From: a candidate division LCP-89 bacterium
GTDB taxonomy: Bacteria > Electryoneota > B3-LCP
Assembly (NCBI GenBank): GCA_025774555.1
Contig: JALGVT010000013.1
Coordinates: 21,448-85,447, forward strand
DNA: 64,000 nucleotides
Reading direction: 5' to 3'
Every line of letters begins with the position of its first letter. Within the stretch, counting starts at the first letter, position 1. Below, one piece after another: positions 37,109-45,766 of the stretch. The notes beneath the pieces are model-generated. The model had not been told where the DNA came from and made no database searches. It saw only the letters and a program-made list of their open reading frames with translations. The position numbers and the translations under genes were made by a program.

Positions 37109-37876
37109 TTACAAACTTAAAAGGTAGTCTTTCAGAAGAAGGGCAGAAAATACTGCCATATTGCCATACTCGATCTGCTTGAATTCAGCATATCCAGTTT
37201 TTATCCAGTGTATGCCGTCCAGGATGAACACCTTATAAGCAGATCCTGAACTATTTGTCGCCAGAGTCATCCCGTCTGTAAATCCACGCCCTTGATTACC
37301 ACCGCTGGAAGAGAGAAACTTTGCTTCGCCAATAATATATTTGGAACCAGACTTTGCAACCATATCCGGTCTTTTACTTATACCTACTCCCATAACTTTA
37401 TTGCAGAAATCTCTCGCGTCTCTTTCACTGGCATCAAGCATTACTATTCCTTCTTTGGATTGCTGGAATTCTTTAATACTAGCCCAATTGAAAGATTTCT
37501 TTACCCAATTTCTGAATTGCGGTCCCCTTTGGGTATTTGGTTCTTTTGGAGAAAAAATTCCCTTTATCACTTTATCGATACCCATTGAGTAAAGATTATT
37601 ACATATCCTAGTAACTGTATCTGGATTTCTCTCGAGCGCGCCTCTGTCAGCTCTTAAAAATGCAACGTAAGAGTCTTTATAAGGAAATTTCTCTAAATTC
37701 AACAATTGATTAAGGAGAGAAATACTATCGCGGGATTTATAATATTCACGAATCTTTTTTTCAACGTCTGTATCTCTCTTTCTAGCAGTTTGCTCATGAG
37801 GATATATCTCCTGAAGCAGATCAAGATAATTCTCTTTCTTCACGAGTTCCAGTGTTTTTTTCGCCCAATCATTCAT
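37109..37876 (-). CDS. Type II restriction endonuclease, PD-(D/E)XK fold
   Basis: A 255-aa protein encoded with a DNA methyltransferase. The catalytic motif reads RPDMVAKSGSKYIIGEAKF: Asp171, Glu184 and Lys186 form PD-x12-EAK, placed on predicted strands as in restriction enzymes. The rest is helical and Lys-rich. The start ATG lies inside the methyltransferase 3' end (overlap ATGAATGA, 8 nt), so translation is coupled and methylase is made first. The region is markedly AT-rich (18 of 60 bases are G or C at 37681-37740), suggesting recent transfer. The recognition site is unknown. Confidence 0.82.
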   Translation of the reverse strand: MNDWAKKTLELVKKENYLDLLQEIYPHEQTARKRDTDVEKKIREYYKSRDSISLLNQLLNLEKFPYKDSYVAFLRADRGALERNPDTVTRICNNLYSMGIDKVIKGIFSPKEPNTQRGPQFRNWVKKSFNWASIKEFQQSKEGIVMLDASERDARDFCNKVMGVGISKRPDMVAKSGSKYIIGEAKFLSSSGGNQGRGFTDGMTLATNSSGSAYKVFILDGIHWIKTGYAEFKQIEYGNMAVFSALLLKDYLLSL

Positions 37877-38936
37877 TTATCACCTCTTGGGAGATATTAA
37901 TCGTCTTGACTTTTTCTAATCGTTGGCTACAAATATTAATCGCTTCCTTAGAAGAATCTATGCCTACCCATTTTCTACCAAGTTGTTGCGCAGCAACTAA
38001 AGTCGTGCCTGCACCGCAAAAAGCGTCTAAAATAATGTCTCCTGTATTTGAAGATGCTGAAATAATCATCTTCAACATATTTATGTTTTTTTCTGTAGGA
38101 TATATCGGATTTTGCGGATCTTTATACATCCAAACATCCTGCACCTTTACACCTGCCTTGATAACATCTTCTTTATAAATCTTCTTTCTCGGATTGCCCG
38201 TCGTAGACCATTCAATTAAACCCTTTTTATCTAATTCATCTAACATATCTGGCGGGTATCGCCAGTGTCTGCCGGGAGGCGGCAGCATCTCTCGCCATTT
38301 TTTTCCTGTTGCTCCGTTAGTTGTTTCTCCCGGGGCATGTAAAGGAGTCGTTGTATAATATCTGCCATCTGAATCTACCGAGCGAAACCTGAGATCATTA
38401 TCTTTAAAATCGATTTTCTGTCTGGGTTCGTTCCACACATAGCGTTTTGTTTTTGTATAGAACAAGACTATATCTTTCATATTTCCATAACCTTTGCGGG
38501 AAAAATTCTTAGGATTACACTTAATTCTAGAAATATCGTTAATGAAGTTTTCTTGTCCGAATATATCATCCATAAGAATTTTTATATAATGTCCCATCTT
38601 GCAGTCAATATGAAAGTAAATGGAACCGTTTTCAGCCATGATGCTCTTAATAAGCTCTAATCTCTCCCCGATGAACTTTAAATACTCTTTACCAGAAAGT
38701 GAATCAGAATAAGCAATCCGACCTCCATTCACCCTGCTGATACTTGCAAATCGGTCATCTGTAACAGTAAATATTTGCTTTGTGCCGAATGGAGGATCAA
38801 TGTACACCAGGATAACTTTACCTTTGACTTCAGGATCTTCCCGAAGCTGCTGGAGCGCTTCGAAATTATCCCCTAATATGAGTGTTCCCCCATATCTGAA
38901 TAGTTCTTCCTGCTCTTTAAATAAAATACTTTCCAC
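37869..38936 (-). CDS. Site-specific DNA methyltransferase, beta class (probably N6-adenine)
   Basis: A 355-aa amino-methyltransferase. Catalytic motif IV is LVYIDPPFGTKQ (DPPF ~47-50) and precedes SAM-binding motif I, DAFCGAGTTLVAAQQ (~304-318), so the order IV-TRD-I marks the beta class. DPPF favours adenine-N6 over cytosine-N4 but does not prove it. The middle (~150-270) is the target-recognition region. The start is GTG 38936; the frame stays open upstream to the aminotransferase end with no ATG, so a somewhat longer N-terminus is possible. It is AT-rich like its partner. Confidence 0.88.
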   Translation of the reverse strand: MESILFKEQEELFRYGGTLILGDNFEALQQLREDPEVKGKVILVYIDPPFGTKQIFTVTDDRFASISRVNGGRIAYSDSLSGKEYLKFIGERLELIKSIMAENGSIYFHIDCKMGHYIKILMDDIFGQENFINDISRIKCNPKNFSRKGYGNMKDIVLFYTKTKRYVWNEPRQKIDFKDNDLRFRSVDSDGRYYTTTPLHAPGETTNGATGKKWREMLPPPGRHWRYPPDMLDELDKKGLIEWSTTGNPRKKIYKEDVIKAGVKVQDVWMYKDPQNPIYPTEKNINMLKMIISASSNTGDIILDAFCGAGTTLVAAQQLGRKWVGIDSSKEAINICSQRLEKVKTINISQEVINE

Positions 38937-39051
38937 TTTTTTGCCTTGCCTGTTTTGCTCTTTCGCTTTTCTATTTCTTACAGTATTTATCTCTTTTCTA
39001 GTTTTCTGAATGACGGCTTTGAAGTACGAATTCTTTCCGGCATCAGTTGAC

Positions 39052-40209
39052 CTACGTCTCCAACCACTTACCGATCCTCTTCATCCCCTCAGCGATGCGT
39101 TCAATGGAAGTGGCATAAGAAAAACGTAAGAATCCTTCAGCCGCTTCGCCGAAATCGATGCCGGGAGTCACTGCCACGCCAGCTTCGTTCAGCAGACGGT
39201 TTGATAAATTTTCAGAACTCTCGTCTAGATGGCGCGCATCTGCCAGAACATAGAAAGCTCCGGCAGGTTCCACCGGAATATTAAATCCCATATCTCTGAG
39301 CGCGCCAACAATGAAAACACGACGTTTGTCATAGGTTTCAACCATCCTGCGCACTTCATCCTGAGGACCGGTCAACGCCGCTACGCCTGCTTTTTGTACG
39401 CCTGCTTTTTGAACGAATGATGAGGCGCACAGAAAAAGATTCTGATGAACGCGCCTCATCGGTTCGATGAAATCCGGCGGCACGATAATCCAACCCAGAC
39501 GCCATCCGGTCATAGCGTACACCTTGGAGAATCCGGATAAGATGAAAGCATCCTCTCGATATTCAAGCATAGAATGTGATTTCACGCCGTAAGTGATACG
39601 GTGGTAAATCTCGTCCGAGATGAGGTGCTCAAAGGGAAGCTCAGCTATCGCTTTCAGATCTGCAGGCTCAGTAACTGAACCTGTAGGATTTGACGGCGAA
39701 TTGATCAGAAATGCCTTAATATTACCATTTGCCGCTGCTGAAACTCTTCCCGGATCGACTCGAAAACCGTCTTCTACTCTGACAGGCAGTTTAACCGGTT
39801 CACCGCCGACGTAGCGCACGTCGTTGGGATAACAGGCGTAATGCGGATCGGTCATCAGCACACGGTCTCCCTGTTCCAGTATTGAAGCGAAGATCAACCA
39901 GAGCGCCGGTGATGATCCCATCGTTACGATGAAGCGGTCAGGATCGACAACCACACCATACTGCTGTTTATAGTAGGATGACAAAGCCTCGCGCAGCTCT
40001 ATCAATCCCTCAGCAGGAGTATATCCAGTGAAACCGTCTTCAGCAGCGTGAAATGCCGCGTCGATTATGTGCGGAGGCGTCCGAAAATCAGGTTCGCCAA
40101 GCTCCATATGCACGATGTCGCGTCCCTGCGCTTCAAGTTCACGCGCACTCGCCAGTATCTGCATTGCGCGGAAAGGCGGCATGGACAGGGTTCTATCGGT
40201 CGGTTTCAT
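39052..40209 (-). CDS. Class I/II PLP-dependent aminotransferase with an in-frame tandem duplication
   Basis: A 385-aa fold-type I aminotransferase of the AspC/AlaA group. It has MELGEPDFRTPPHI, YTPAEGLIELREAL, INSPSNPTGSV, the PLP-lysine motif ILSGFSKVYAMTGWRLGW and the C-terminal FLRFSYATSIERI. The preferred substrate cannot be told from sequence. An oddity is ASSFVQKAGVQKAGVAALTG: QKAGV is duplicated by a perfect 15-base tandem repeat at 39382-39411, in the region after the PLP-binding domain. It is the first gene to the right of the restriction-modification island. Confidence 0.87.
   Translation of the reverse strand: MKPTDRTLSMPPFRAMQILASARELEAQGRDIVHMELGEPDFRTPPHIIDAAFHAAEDGFTGYTPAEGLIELREALSSYYKQQYGVVVDPDRFIVTMGSSPALWLIFASILEQGDRVLMTDPHYACYPNDVRYVGGEPVKLPVRVEDGFRVDPGRVSAAANGNIKAFLINSPSNPTGSVTEPADLKAIAELPFEHLISDEIYHRITYGVKSHSMLEYREDAFILSGFSKVYAMTGWRLGWIIVPPDFIEPMRRVHQNLFLCASSFVQKAGVQKAGVAALTGPQDEVRRMVETYDKRRVFIVGALRDMGFNIPVEPAGAFYVLADARHLDESSENLSNRLLNEAGVAVTPGIDFGEAAEGFLRFSYATSIERIAEGMKRIGKWLET
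39382..39411. repeat. Perfect 15-bp tandem duplication within a coding region
   Basis: Two identical units TACGCCTGCTTTTTG lie back to back (39382-39396 and 39397-39411), doubling five codons (QKAGV) of the aminotransferase without a frameshift. Relatives normally have one copy of this segment, so it looks like a recent slippage event or an assembly artefact. Confidence 0.9.
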
Positions 40210-40249
40210 TTACACAATCTACAAGTTTGAAAGTGTACCAGTATGCTGC

Positions 40250-41410
40250 TTATCCGTGAGCCTTTGCCCATTCGCCGAGAAGGTTAGCTGCGATAACGAT
40301 ACGTTGAATTTCGCTGGTGCCTTCGTAGATTTCAGTGATCTTGGCATCGCGCATGAAGCGTTCCACGGGATACTCTGTAGTGTAACCATATCCTCCAAAT
40401 ATCTGCACCGCCTGAGTGGCAGCCCACATCGCTGTCTCAGAACAATAGACTTTCGCCATGGCGGCTTCTTTGCTGTAACGCTGTCCGCTGTCCTTCTTCA
40501 AGGCGGATTGATATAGCAGCAACCTCGCCGCATTAATGCGCGTCTCCATGTCAGCTAATTTAAACTGGATCGCCTGAAAACTTTTCAGGTACTTGCCGAA
40601 CTGCTGACGTTCATGAACGTAATCCAATGATGCGTCAAGCGACGCCTGAGCGATGCCGAGCGCCTGTGATGCAACTCCCATTCTAGCTGAATCCAGCGCA
40701 GTTAATGCAATCTTGAAACCCTCACCCTCTTTGCCAAGAAGATTGGCAGCCGGCACGCGGCAGTCCTCAAATGTAATAGCGTGAGTATCAGTGCCTCGAA
40801 TGCCTAATTTATGTTCCGGTGGTTGCGGAGTCATTCCCGGCGTGCCCTGTTCGATTATCAGCGATGAAGTGCCCTTTATGCCCGCAGATTTGTCAGTCAC
40901 AACGGTAACGACAAACATATCCCCGTTTTTCCCTGAGGTCACAAAATGCTTGGCGCCATTGACAATGTAGTGATCACCATCAAGCACTGCCGTTGTGGTC
41001 TGCGCGCCAGCATCGGAACCAGCGCCGGGTTCGGTCAGACAAAAACCGCCGAGCTTATTACCCGAACATAGCGGGATTAGAAATTTCTGCTTCTGCTCTT
41101 CATTACCGAATTTGAAAATCGGATAAGCAGTTAATGAATTTGTCACAGATATAATCACGCCGACGGATGCGTCCACTTTGGACAACTCTTCGATGGCGAT
41201 ACAGTAACTTACCGAATCCATCGCCGCGCCGCCATATTCTTCTGGAAAAAAAATTCCGTAGAAGCCGAGTTCAGCGAGTTCCTTTAAATATTCGCCGGGA
41301 TATATCATGTTTTTATCGCGTTCCGCTACGCCCGGCGCCAATTTCTCCTTCGCGAATTCTCGTGCGGTCTGACGAATCAGTTCATTCTCTTCGGTATAAG
41401 TAAAATCCAT
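40250..41410 (-). CDS. Acyl-CoA dehydrogenase
   Basis: A 386-aa FAD flavoenzyme introducing the 2,3 double bond into acyl-CoA. It starts MDFTYTEENELIRQTAREFA. Substrate/FAD motifs are GGFCLTEPGAGSDAGAQTT and YIVNGAKHFVTSGKNGD; the C-terminal domain has QIFGGYGYTTEYPVERFMRDAK and the catalytic Glu in ITEIYEGTSEIQRIVIA. It resembles short-chain (butyryl-CoA) dehydrogenases. It is the 3' member of a run with 3-hydroxyacyl-CoA dehydrogenase, thiolase, hydrolase and a second dehydrogenase. Electrons should go to ETF, whose genes are not in the window. Confidence 0.93.
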   Translation of the reverse strand: MDFTYTEENELIRQTAREFAKEKLAPGVAERDKNMIYPGEYLKELAELGFYGIFFPEEYGGAAMDSVSYCIAIEELSKVDASVGVIISVTNSLTAYPIFKFGNEEQKQKFLIPLCSGNKLGGFCLTEPGAGSDAGAQTTTAVLDGDHYIVNGAKHFVTSGKNGDMFVVTVVTDKSAGIKGTSSLIIEQGTPGMTPQPPEHKLGIRGTDTHAITFEDCRVPAANLLGKEGEGFKIALTALDSARMGVASQALGIAQASLDASLDYVHERQQFGKYLKSFQAIQFKLADMETRINAARLLLYQSALKKDSGQRYSKEAAMAKVYCSETAMWAATQAVQIFGGYGYTTEYPVERFMRDAKITEIYEGTSEIQRIVIAANLLGEWAKAHG

Positions 41411-41433
41411 GTGGATCCTCTTTATTTTATCAC

Positions 41434-41459
41434 CCCGATCCGGTTAACTCCGGACCGGG
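41434..41459 (-). terminator. Intercistronic hairpin
   Basis: An imperfect inverted repeat (CCCGATCCGG / CCGGACCGGG, one mismatch) around a six-base loop lies between the 3-hydroxyacyl-CoA dehydrogenase stop and the acyl-CoA dehydrogenase start. There is no U-tract on the minus strand, so it is more likely a processing or attenuation structure than a terminator. Confidence 0.4.
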
Positions 41460-41489
41460 CGCGATATGTTTTCAACTTAACTCAATTCA

Positions 41490-42347
41490 TTAGCTATAAT
41501 CGTAAAAGCCTTTGCCGGTTTTGCGACCGAGATTTCCGGCATCTACCAGCTCTTTAAGAAGTGAGCAGGGCTTGTATTTTTCATCACTGAAGCCTTTATA
41601 CAGCACCTCCATTATGGAAAGGCAGACGTCCAGACCAATCAGGTCTGCCAAAGTTAAGGGACCCATTGGATGTGCGCATCCGAGCCGCATTACAGTATCG
41701 ATAGCCTCTTTGGTGCCGATGCCTTCTTGTAAAGTGTATATCGCTTCGTTAATCATGGGCATGAGAATGCGGTTGGCTATGAAACCGGGGGAGTCTTTGG
41801 ATTGCGCTGGAGTTTTACCCATCTTGCGAGCCAACTGCTCGATGACTTTGATGGTCTCTTCAGAAGTAGCTTTTCCAATAACGATTTCTACCAGTTCCAT
41901 CATGGGCACCGGATTCATAAAGTGCATACCGATGACTTTATCAGGACGCGAGGTAACGGCAGCCATCTCACCAATGGAAATAGAAGAGGTATTGCTTGCC
42001 AGGATAGCGCCTTTTTTTGCCTTCTGATCTATGCGCTTGAAAATTTCAAACTTCAAGGTTGGATCTTCATATACTGCTTCCACTACGAGGTCGGCTCCGG
42101 CAACGGCTTTATCCTGATCCGTAGTATAGTTCAGGTTCTTCATAGCATCCATCATGCGGTATTCCGGGATAGCCCTCTTCTGCACCTGACGGGTCATATT
42201 CTTCTCGATAGTCTTGCGGGCGCGGTCGAGGAATTCCTCCTTAACGTCCACGAGGAAAACCTTAAATCCGGATTGCGAGGCAACGTGGGCGATGCCGTTG
42301 CCCATAGTGCCGGCGCCGATTATGGTGATTGTTTTTATTTCTGACAT
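41490..42347 (-). CDS. hbd: 3-hydroxybutyryl-CoA dehydrogenase
   Basis: A 285-aa NAD-dependent 3-hydroxyacyl-CoA dehydrogenase. The Rossmann motif is [15 protein letters not shown] (~9-23); the catalytic region is [17 protein letters not shown] (His ~142) and the C-terminal domain has [19 protein letters not shown] and [13 protein letters not shown]. The length is that of the stand-alone single-domain enzyme. A strong GGAGGATAA ribosome-binding site precedes the ATG. Together with the thiolase it links acetoacetyl-CoA to 3-hydroxybutyryl-CoA; the enoyl-CoA hydratase needed between it and the dehydrogenases is not in this window. Confidence 0.94.
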   Translation of the reverse strand: MSEIKTITIIGAGTMGNGIAHVASQSGFKVFLVDVKEEFLDRARKTIEKNMTRQVQKRAIPEYRMMDAMKNLNYTTDQDKAVAGADLVVEAVYEDPTLKFEIFKRIDQKAKKGAILASNTSSISIGEMAAVTSRPDKVIGMHFMNPVPMMELVEIVIGKATSEETIKVIEQLARKMGKTPAQSKDSPGFIANRILMPMINEAIYTLQEGIGTKEAIDTVMRLGCAHPMGPLTLADLIGLDVCLSIMEVLYKGFSDEKYKPCSLLKELVDAGNLGRKTGKGFYDYS

Positions 42348-42453
42348 TTATCCTCCAATAACGTTTCAAGATATCTGCTACCAGATGTAATCAGTAATTA
42401 CCAGATTGCCAGTAACAGGTTTCGATTATTATTTATTCATCGGTTCGATTATT

Positions 42454-43638
42454 TTACCGCTCAACGATCATAGCGACAGCTTCTCCGCCCCCGATACAGA
42501 GTGAGGCTAATCCACGTTTGGCATTCTGAGCTTCCATCGCATAGAGCAGCGTAACCAGAATGCGCGCTCCAGAAGAACCGATGGGATGTCCTATAGCTAC
42601 GGCTCCGCCGTTAATGTTGACTTTAGCGGGGTCCAAATCCAGCAGCCGATTGTTGACGATAGAAACTACCGAGAAGGCTTCATTGATTTCGTAAATATCG
42701 ATGTCCTTCGTGGTCAACTTCGTCCTATCCAGAATTTTATTAATAGCATCGGCGGGCGCCGTTGTGAACCATTCTGGATCCTTACTCGCAGTTGACTGCG
42801 CGACAATCTTTGCCAGAGGTTTTAGTCCTAACTCTTTCGCTTTATCGGCTGACATGACAACCACCGCCGCAGCGCCATCGTTGATACTGGATGCGTTCGC
42901 CGCGGTTACTGTGCCGTTTCTAATAAAAGCGGGGCGCAATGCGGGGAATTTTTCGATTTTACCATTACTTGGCTCTTCATCTTCTTCGACTACCGTAACC
43001 TGTCCCTTGCGTCCGGGCACTTCAACCGGTACGATTTCATCTTTGAACTTACCGGCTGCAATAGCCGCCTGAGCTCGTGTATATGACTCTGCAGCATAAG
43101 CATCCTGCTCTTCTCGGGTGACACCGTATTCTTTGGCGCACAGTTCTGCGGCATTACCCATGTGGAAATTGTTGTAGATGTCCCAGAGACCGTCGTAGAT
43201 CATGCCATCGGTCAACTGCGCATGTCCCATACGAAAACCTGTGCGCCCATTCAGTGAATAGAAAGGCGCCAGACTCATGTTCTCAAGACCACCGGCGACA
43301 ATGATTTCAGATTCGTCGCACTGGATGGCATGCACAGCTAACATAACGGATTTCAAGCCTGAACCGCAAACCTTATTGATTGTCATTGCTCCTGTGGATC
43401 TGGGAATACCCGCATAAATCATCGCCTGGCGAGCCGGCGCCTGACCAACTCCGGCAGCGAGCACGCAGCCCATGATGACTTCATCCACGTCTTCCGGTTT
43501 CAAACCGGCTCTTTCCAGAGCGGCTTTAATCGCAACCGCGCCAAGTCTGGGTGATGGAACTGTGGAGAGGGATCCCAAGAAAGATCCAACCGGCGTCCGT
43601 GCCGCGCCGACTATAACAACGTCCTTTAAATCAGCCAT
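42454..43638 (-). CDS. Acetyl-CoA C-acetyltransferase (thiolase)
   Basis: A 394-aa biosynthetic/degradative thiolase. The nucleophile is Cys91 in TINKVCGSGLKSV; other catalytic motifs are YEINEAFSVVSIVNN, GGAVAIGHPIGSSGAR (His ~351) and the second cysteine in SLCIGGGEAVA (~382). It cleaves acetoacetyl-CoA to two acetyl-CoA or runs in reverse. It is 106 bases upstream of the hydroxyacyl-CoA dehydrogenase in the same direction. The intact cysteines contrast with the altered thiolase-like protein at 53755-55068. Confidence 0.95.
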   Translation of the reverse strand: MADLKDVVIVGAARTPVGSFLGSLSTVPSPRLGAVAIKAALERAGLKPEDVDEVIMGCVLAAGVGQAPARQAMIYAGIPRSTGAMTINKVCGSGLKSVMLAVHAIQCDESEIIVAGGLENMSLAPFYSLNGRTGFRMGHAQLTDGMIYDGLWDIYNNFHMGNAAELCAKEYGVTREEQDAYAAESYTRAQAAIAAGKFKDEIVPVEVPGRKGQVTVVEEDEEPSNGKIEKFPALRPAFIRNGTVTAANASSINDGAAAVVVMSADKAKELGLKPLAKIVAQSTASKDPEWFTTAPADAINKILDRTKLTTKDIDIYEINEAFSVVSIVNNRLLDLDPAKVNINGGAVAIGHPIGSSGARILVTLLYAMEAQNAKRGLASLCIGGGEAVAMIVER

Positions 43639-43675
43639 TTAACCTCCTGTTATTTTATTTTAAACGAATTAACTG

Positions 43676-44518
43676 TTAGGTGATGGGTTCTGGCATGAAG
43701 ACGAAGGAATCGTCTCGCATGCTTACGCGTCCCGCTTTCGAATGCGGTGAATGTTCAAAAAACAACAGATAATCCCCTTCTGCAGCTTCTTTGAGGATTT
43801 TCTCTTTATAATCCGCCGTATCGCCGGGAAAGAGATCATATCCCATAACGTATGGGATTTTAATGTGCGAAGTTGTCGGAATCAGATCAGCGAGGAAGAG
43901 TGCTTTCTGTCCTTCCGATTCAATTTCCACAATGGAGTGTGCTCGGGTATGCCCCCCGGTTACTCGCACACGAATGCCGGGGACTATTTCCGAATCGCCG
44001 TCAATCAGGTTTATCTGTTCCGATTCCTGAAGTGGAACGATATCATCGAGGTTATAACTCGCTTTCGTCCTCGGCTTATGCCCCATGGCATCTTCGTATT
44101 CCGCTTTCTGAATGACGTAGCGCGCGTTCGGGAAGGTGGGTTTTAAATTGCCTTCCATATCTCTATGCGTATTGCCACCCACATGGTCGAAATGCAGATG
44201 CGAACAGATGACGTAATCTACTTTATCCACTGTGACTTCGTGTAACATTAATTCAGCTCGAAGACCCCGCGGCATCTGCACGTCATAGATATCTAATCCT
44301 CTGGGATCATATTTTTCACCCAATCCGGTATCAACGAGCACGATATGTTCATCGGTCTGCACCAGCAGAGGATTTGCTCCCAGCAGGATGCGGTTGATAT
44401 TATCTGCCGGTTCAAGACGGTCCCAGATCGTTTTCGGAACAATGCCGAACATCGCCCCGCCGTCCAGCTTGAAATAGCCGTCATGGAGGACGTTGATTTT
44501 GAATTTACCCAGTTGCAT
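43676..44518 (-). CDS. MBL-fold metallo-hydrolase
   Basis: A 280-aa metallo-beta-lactamase-fold protein. The zinc-binding motif is ICSHLHFDHVGGN (H-x-H-x-D-H, ~111-118), later ligands are in VTGGHTRAHSIVEI and LFLADLIPTTSHIKI, and the C-terminal His is in FFEHSPHSKAG. It resembles quorum-quenching-lactonase-like and thioesterase-like MBL proteins. Its place between a thiolase and an acyl-CoA dehydrogenase (gaps of 37 and 57 bases) suggests acyl-CoA or lactone hydrolysis in the pathway. That role is inferred. Confidence 0.87.
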   Translation of the reverse strand: MQLGKFKINVLHDGYFKLDGGAMFGIVPKTIWDRLEPADNINRILLGANPLLVQTDEHIVLVDTGLGEKYDPRGLDIYDVQMPRGLRAELMLHEVTVDKVDYVICSHLHFDHVGGNTHRDMEGNLKPTFPNARYVIQKAEYEDAMGHKPRTKASYNLDDIVPLQESEQINLIDGDSEIVPGIRVRVTGGHTRAHSIVEIESEGQKALFLADLIPTTSHIKIPYVMGYDLFPGDTADYKEKILKEAAEGDYLLFFEHSPHSKAGRVSMRDDSFVFMPEPIT

Positions 44519-44575
44519 ATTTTTTGCCTTTTAAGTTCTTTCACTAATTTATACTTGCCAGCATCGCTCTCGATT

Positions 44576-45712
44576 TTAATCTTTCATCAGATTTCTGGCG
44601 ATCACAATGCGTTGGATTTCGGAAGTTCCTTCACCGATTTCAGTCAATTTAGCGTCCCTGAACATTCTTTCTATGGGATATTCCTTAGTATAGCCATAAC
44701 CGCCGTGAATTTGAATCGCTTTTATCGTCGTGCGCATGGCAACTTCTGATGCGTACATCTTGCACATCGCGGACTGCATGGAATAGCCTTTGCCAGCATC
44801 CTTCAACCGAGCGGCATGATAAACCAGATGACGTGAGGCTTCCACTTCAGTCGCCATATCCGCCAGCATTGTCTGAATCGCCTGGAACGAACCGATGGGG
44901 CGACCGAACTGCTGTCTCTCCTTGGCATATCTAACCGATTCATCTAACGCGCCCTGAGCGATACCTAATGCCATAGCGCCGATGGAGATGCGTCCCCCAT
45001 CCAGAATGATCATAAACTGCTTGAATCCCTCATTAAGATTTCCCAACAGATTGTCTTCCGGGATGCGACAGTCTTCAAAAATCAACTCTGTCGTGTCAGA
45101 GCCGCGTATTCCCATCTTATGGATCTTCTCCCCGACAGAGAAACCGGGCGTTCCCCGTTCAACAATAAATGAAGATATGCCGTGAACTCCTTTTTCTTTA
45201 TCGGTTATCGCCGTGTTGACACTGGTCCAGGCTAAGGAACCGTTGGTAATGAACGTCTTGGTGCCGTTCAAGACCCATTCGTTACCTGTCTTAACCGCCG
45301 TTGTTTCGGTGCCGCCGGCGTCAGACCCAGCATTCGGTTCAGTCAATCCAAAGGAACTCAATTCTTCACCAGCACAGAGCTTAGGCAGATATTTCTGTTT
45401 CTGTTCATCGGTGCCGAACAGATAGAGCGGATTTGTGCCCAGTGAAATATGAGCGGCTAAGGTGATGCCGGTCGAAGCGCAGACGCGGCTGATCTCTTCG
45501 ACCGCTATGGCATAGCATACGGTATCCATACCGGCTCCGTCGTATTCCTCGGGAAAACATACACCCATCAGACCCAGCTCTGCCATGGATTTTAAAACGT
45601 CTTTGTCAATGTATTCCTGCTCGTCAAATTTGGCTGCGCGAGGTTTTAGTTCATTTTGAGCAAAATCGTGCACAGTCTGTTGCAGGAGTTCCTGTTCTTC
45701 TGTCAGAAACAT
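44576..45712 (-). CDS. Acyl-CoA dehydrogenase, butyryl-CoA dehydrogenase-like
   Basis: A 378-aa acyl-CoA dehydrogenase. It starts MFLTEEQELLQQTVHDFAQNE broken by LKPRAAKFDE. Motifs are SSFGLTEPNAGSDAGGTETT, WVLNGTKTFITNGS, QIHGGYGYTKEYPIERMFRDAK and catalytic Glu in LTEIGEGTSEIQRIVIA. It is a paralogue of the enzyme at 40250-41410, so the operon has two dehydrogenases, perhaps for different chain lengths or branched substrates. It is the first gene of its leftward run, with the ATG 54 bases from the GT39-type genes. Confidence 0.93.
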   Translation of the reverse strand: MFLTEEQELLQQTVHDFAQNELKPRAAKFDEQEYIDKDVLKSMAELGLMGVCFPEEYDGAGMDTVCYAIAVEEISRVCASTGITLAAHISLGTNPLYLFGTDEQKQKYLPKLCAGEELSSFGLTEPNAGSDAGGTETTAVKTGNEWVLNGTKTFITNGSLAWTSVNTAITDKEKGVHGISSFIVERGTPGFSVGEKIHKMGIRGSDTTELIFEDCRIPEDNLLGNLNEGFKQFMIILDGGRISIGAMALGIAQGALDESVRYAKERQQFGRPIGSFQAIQTMLADMATEVEASRHLVYHAARLKDAGKGYSMQSAMCKMYASEVAMRTTIKAIQIHGGYGYTKEYPIERMFRDAKLTEIGEGTSEIQRIVIARNLMKD

Positions 45713-45766
45713 TGTTTAGTCCTTTATATGTATTTGTTATCTATATTTCTATTCCATCGTCGAATG

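Noticed and set aside
38987..39043. An 18-residue open frame upstream of the methyltransferase, as a possible R-M controller
   Set aside because: Far too short for a C-protein and no helix-turn-helix; the methyltransferase frame itself stays open through this stretch.
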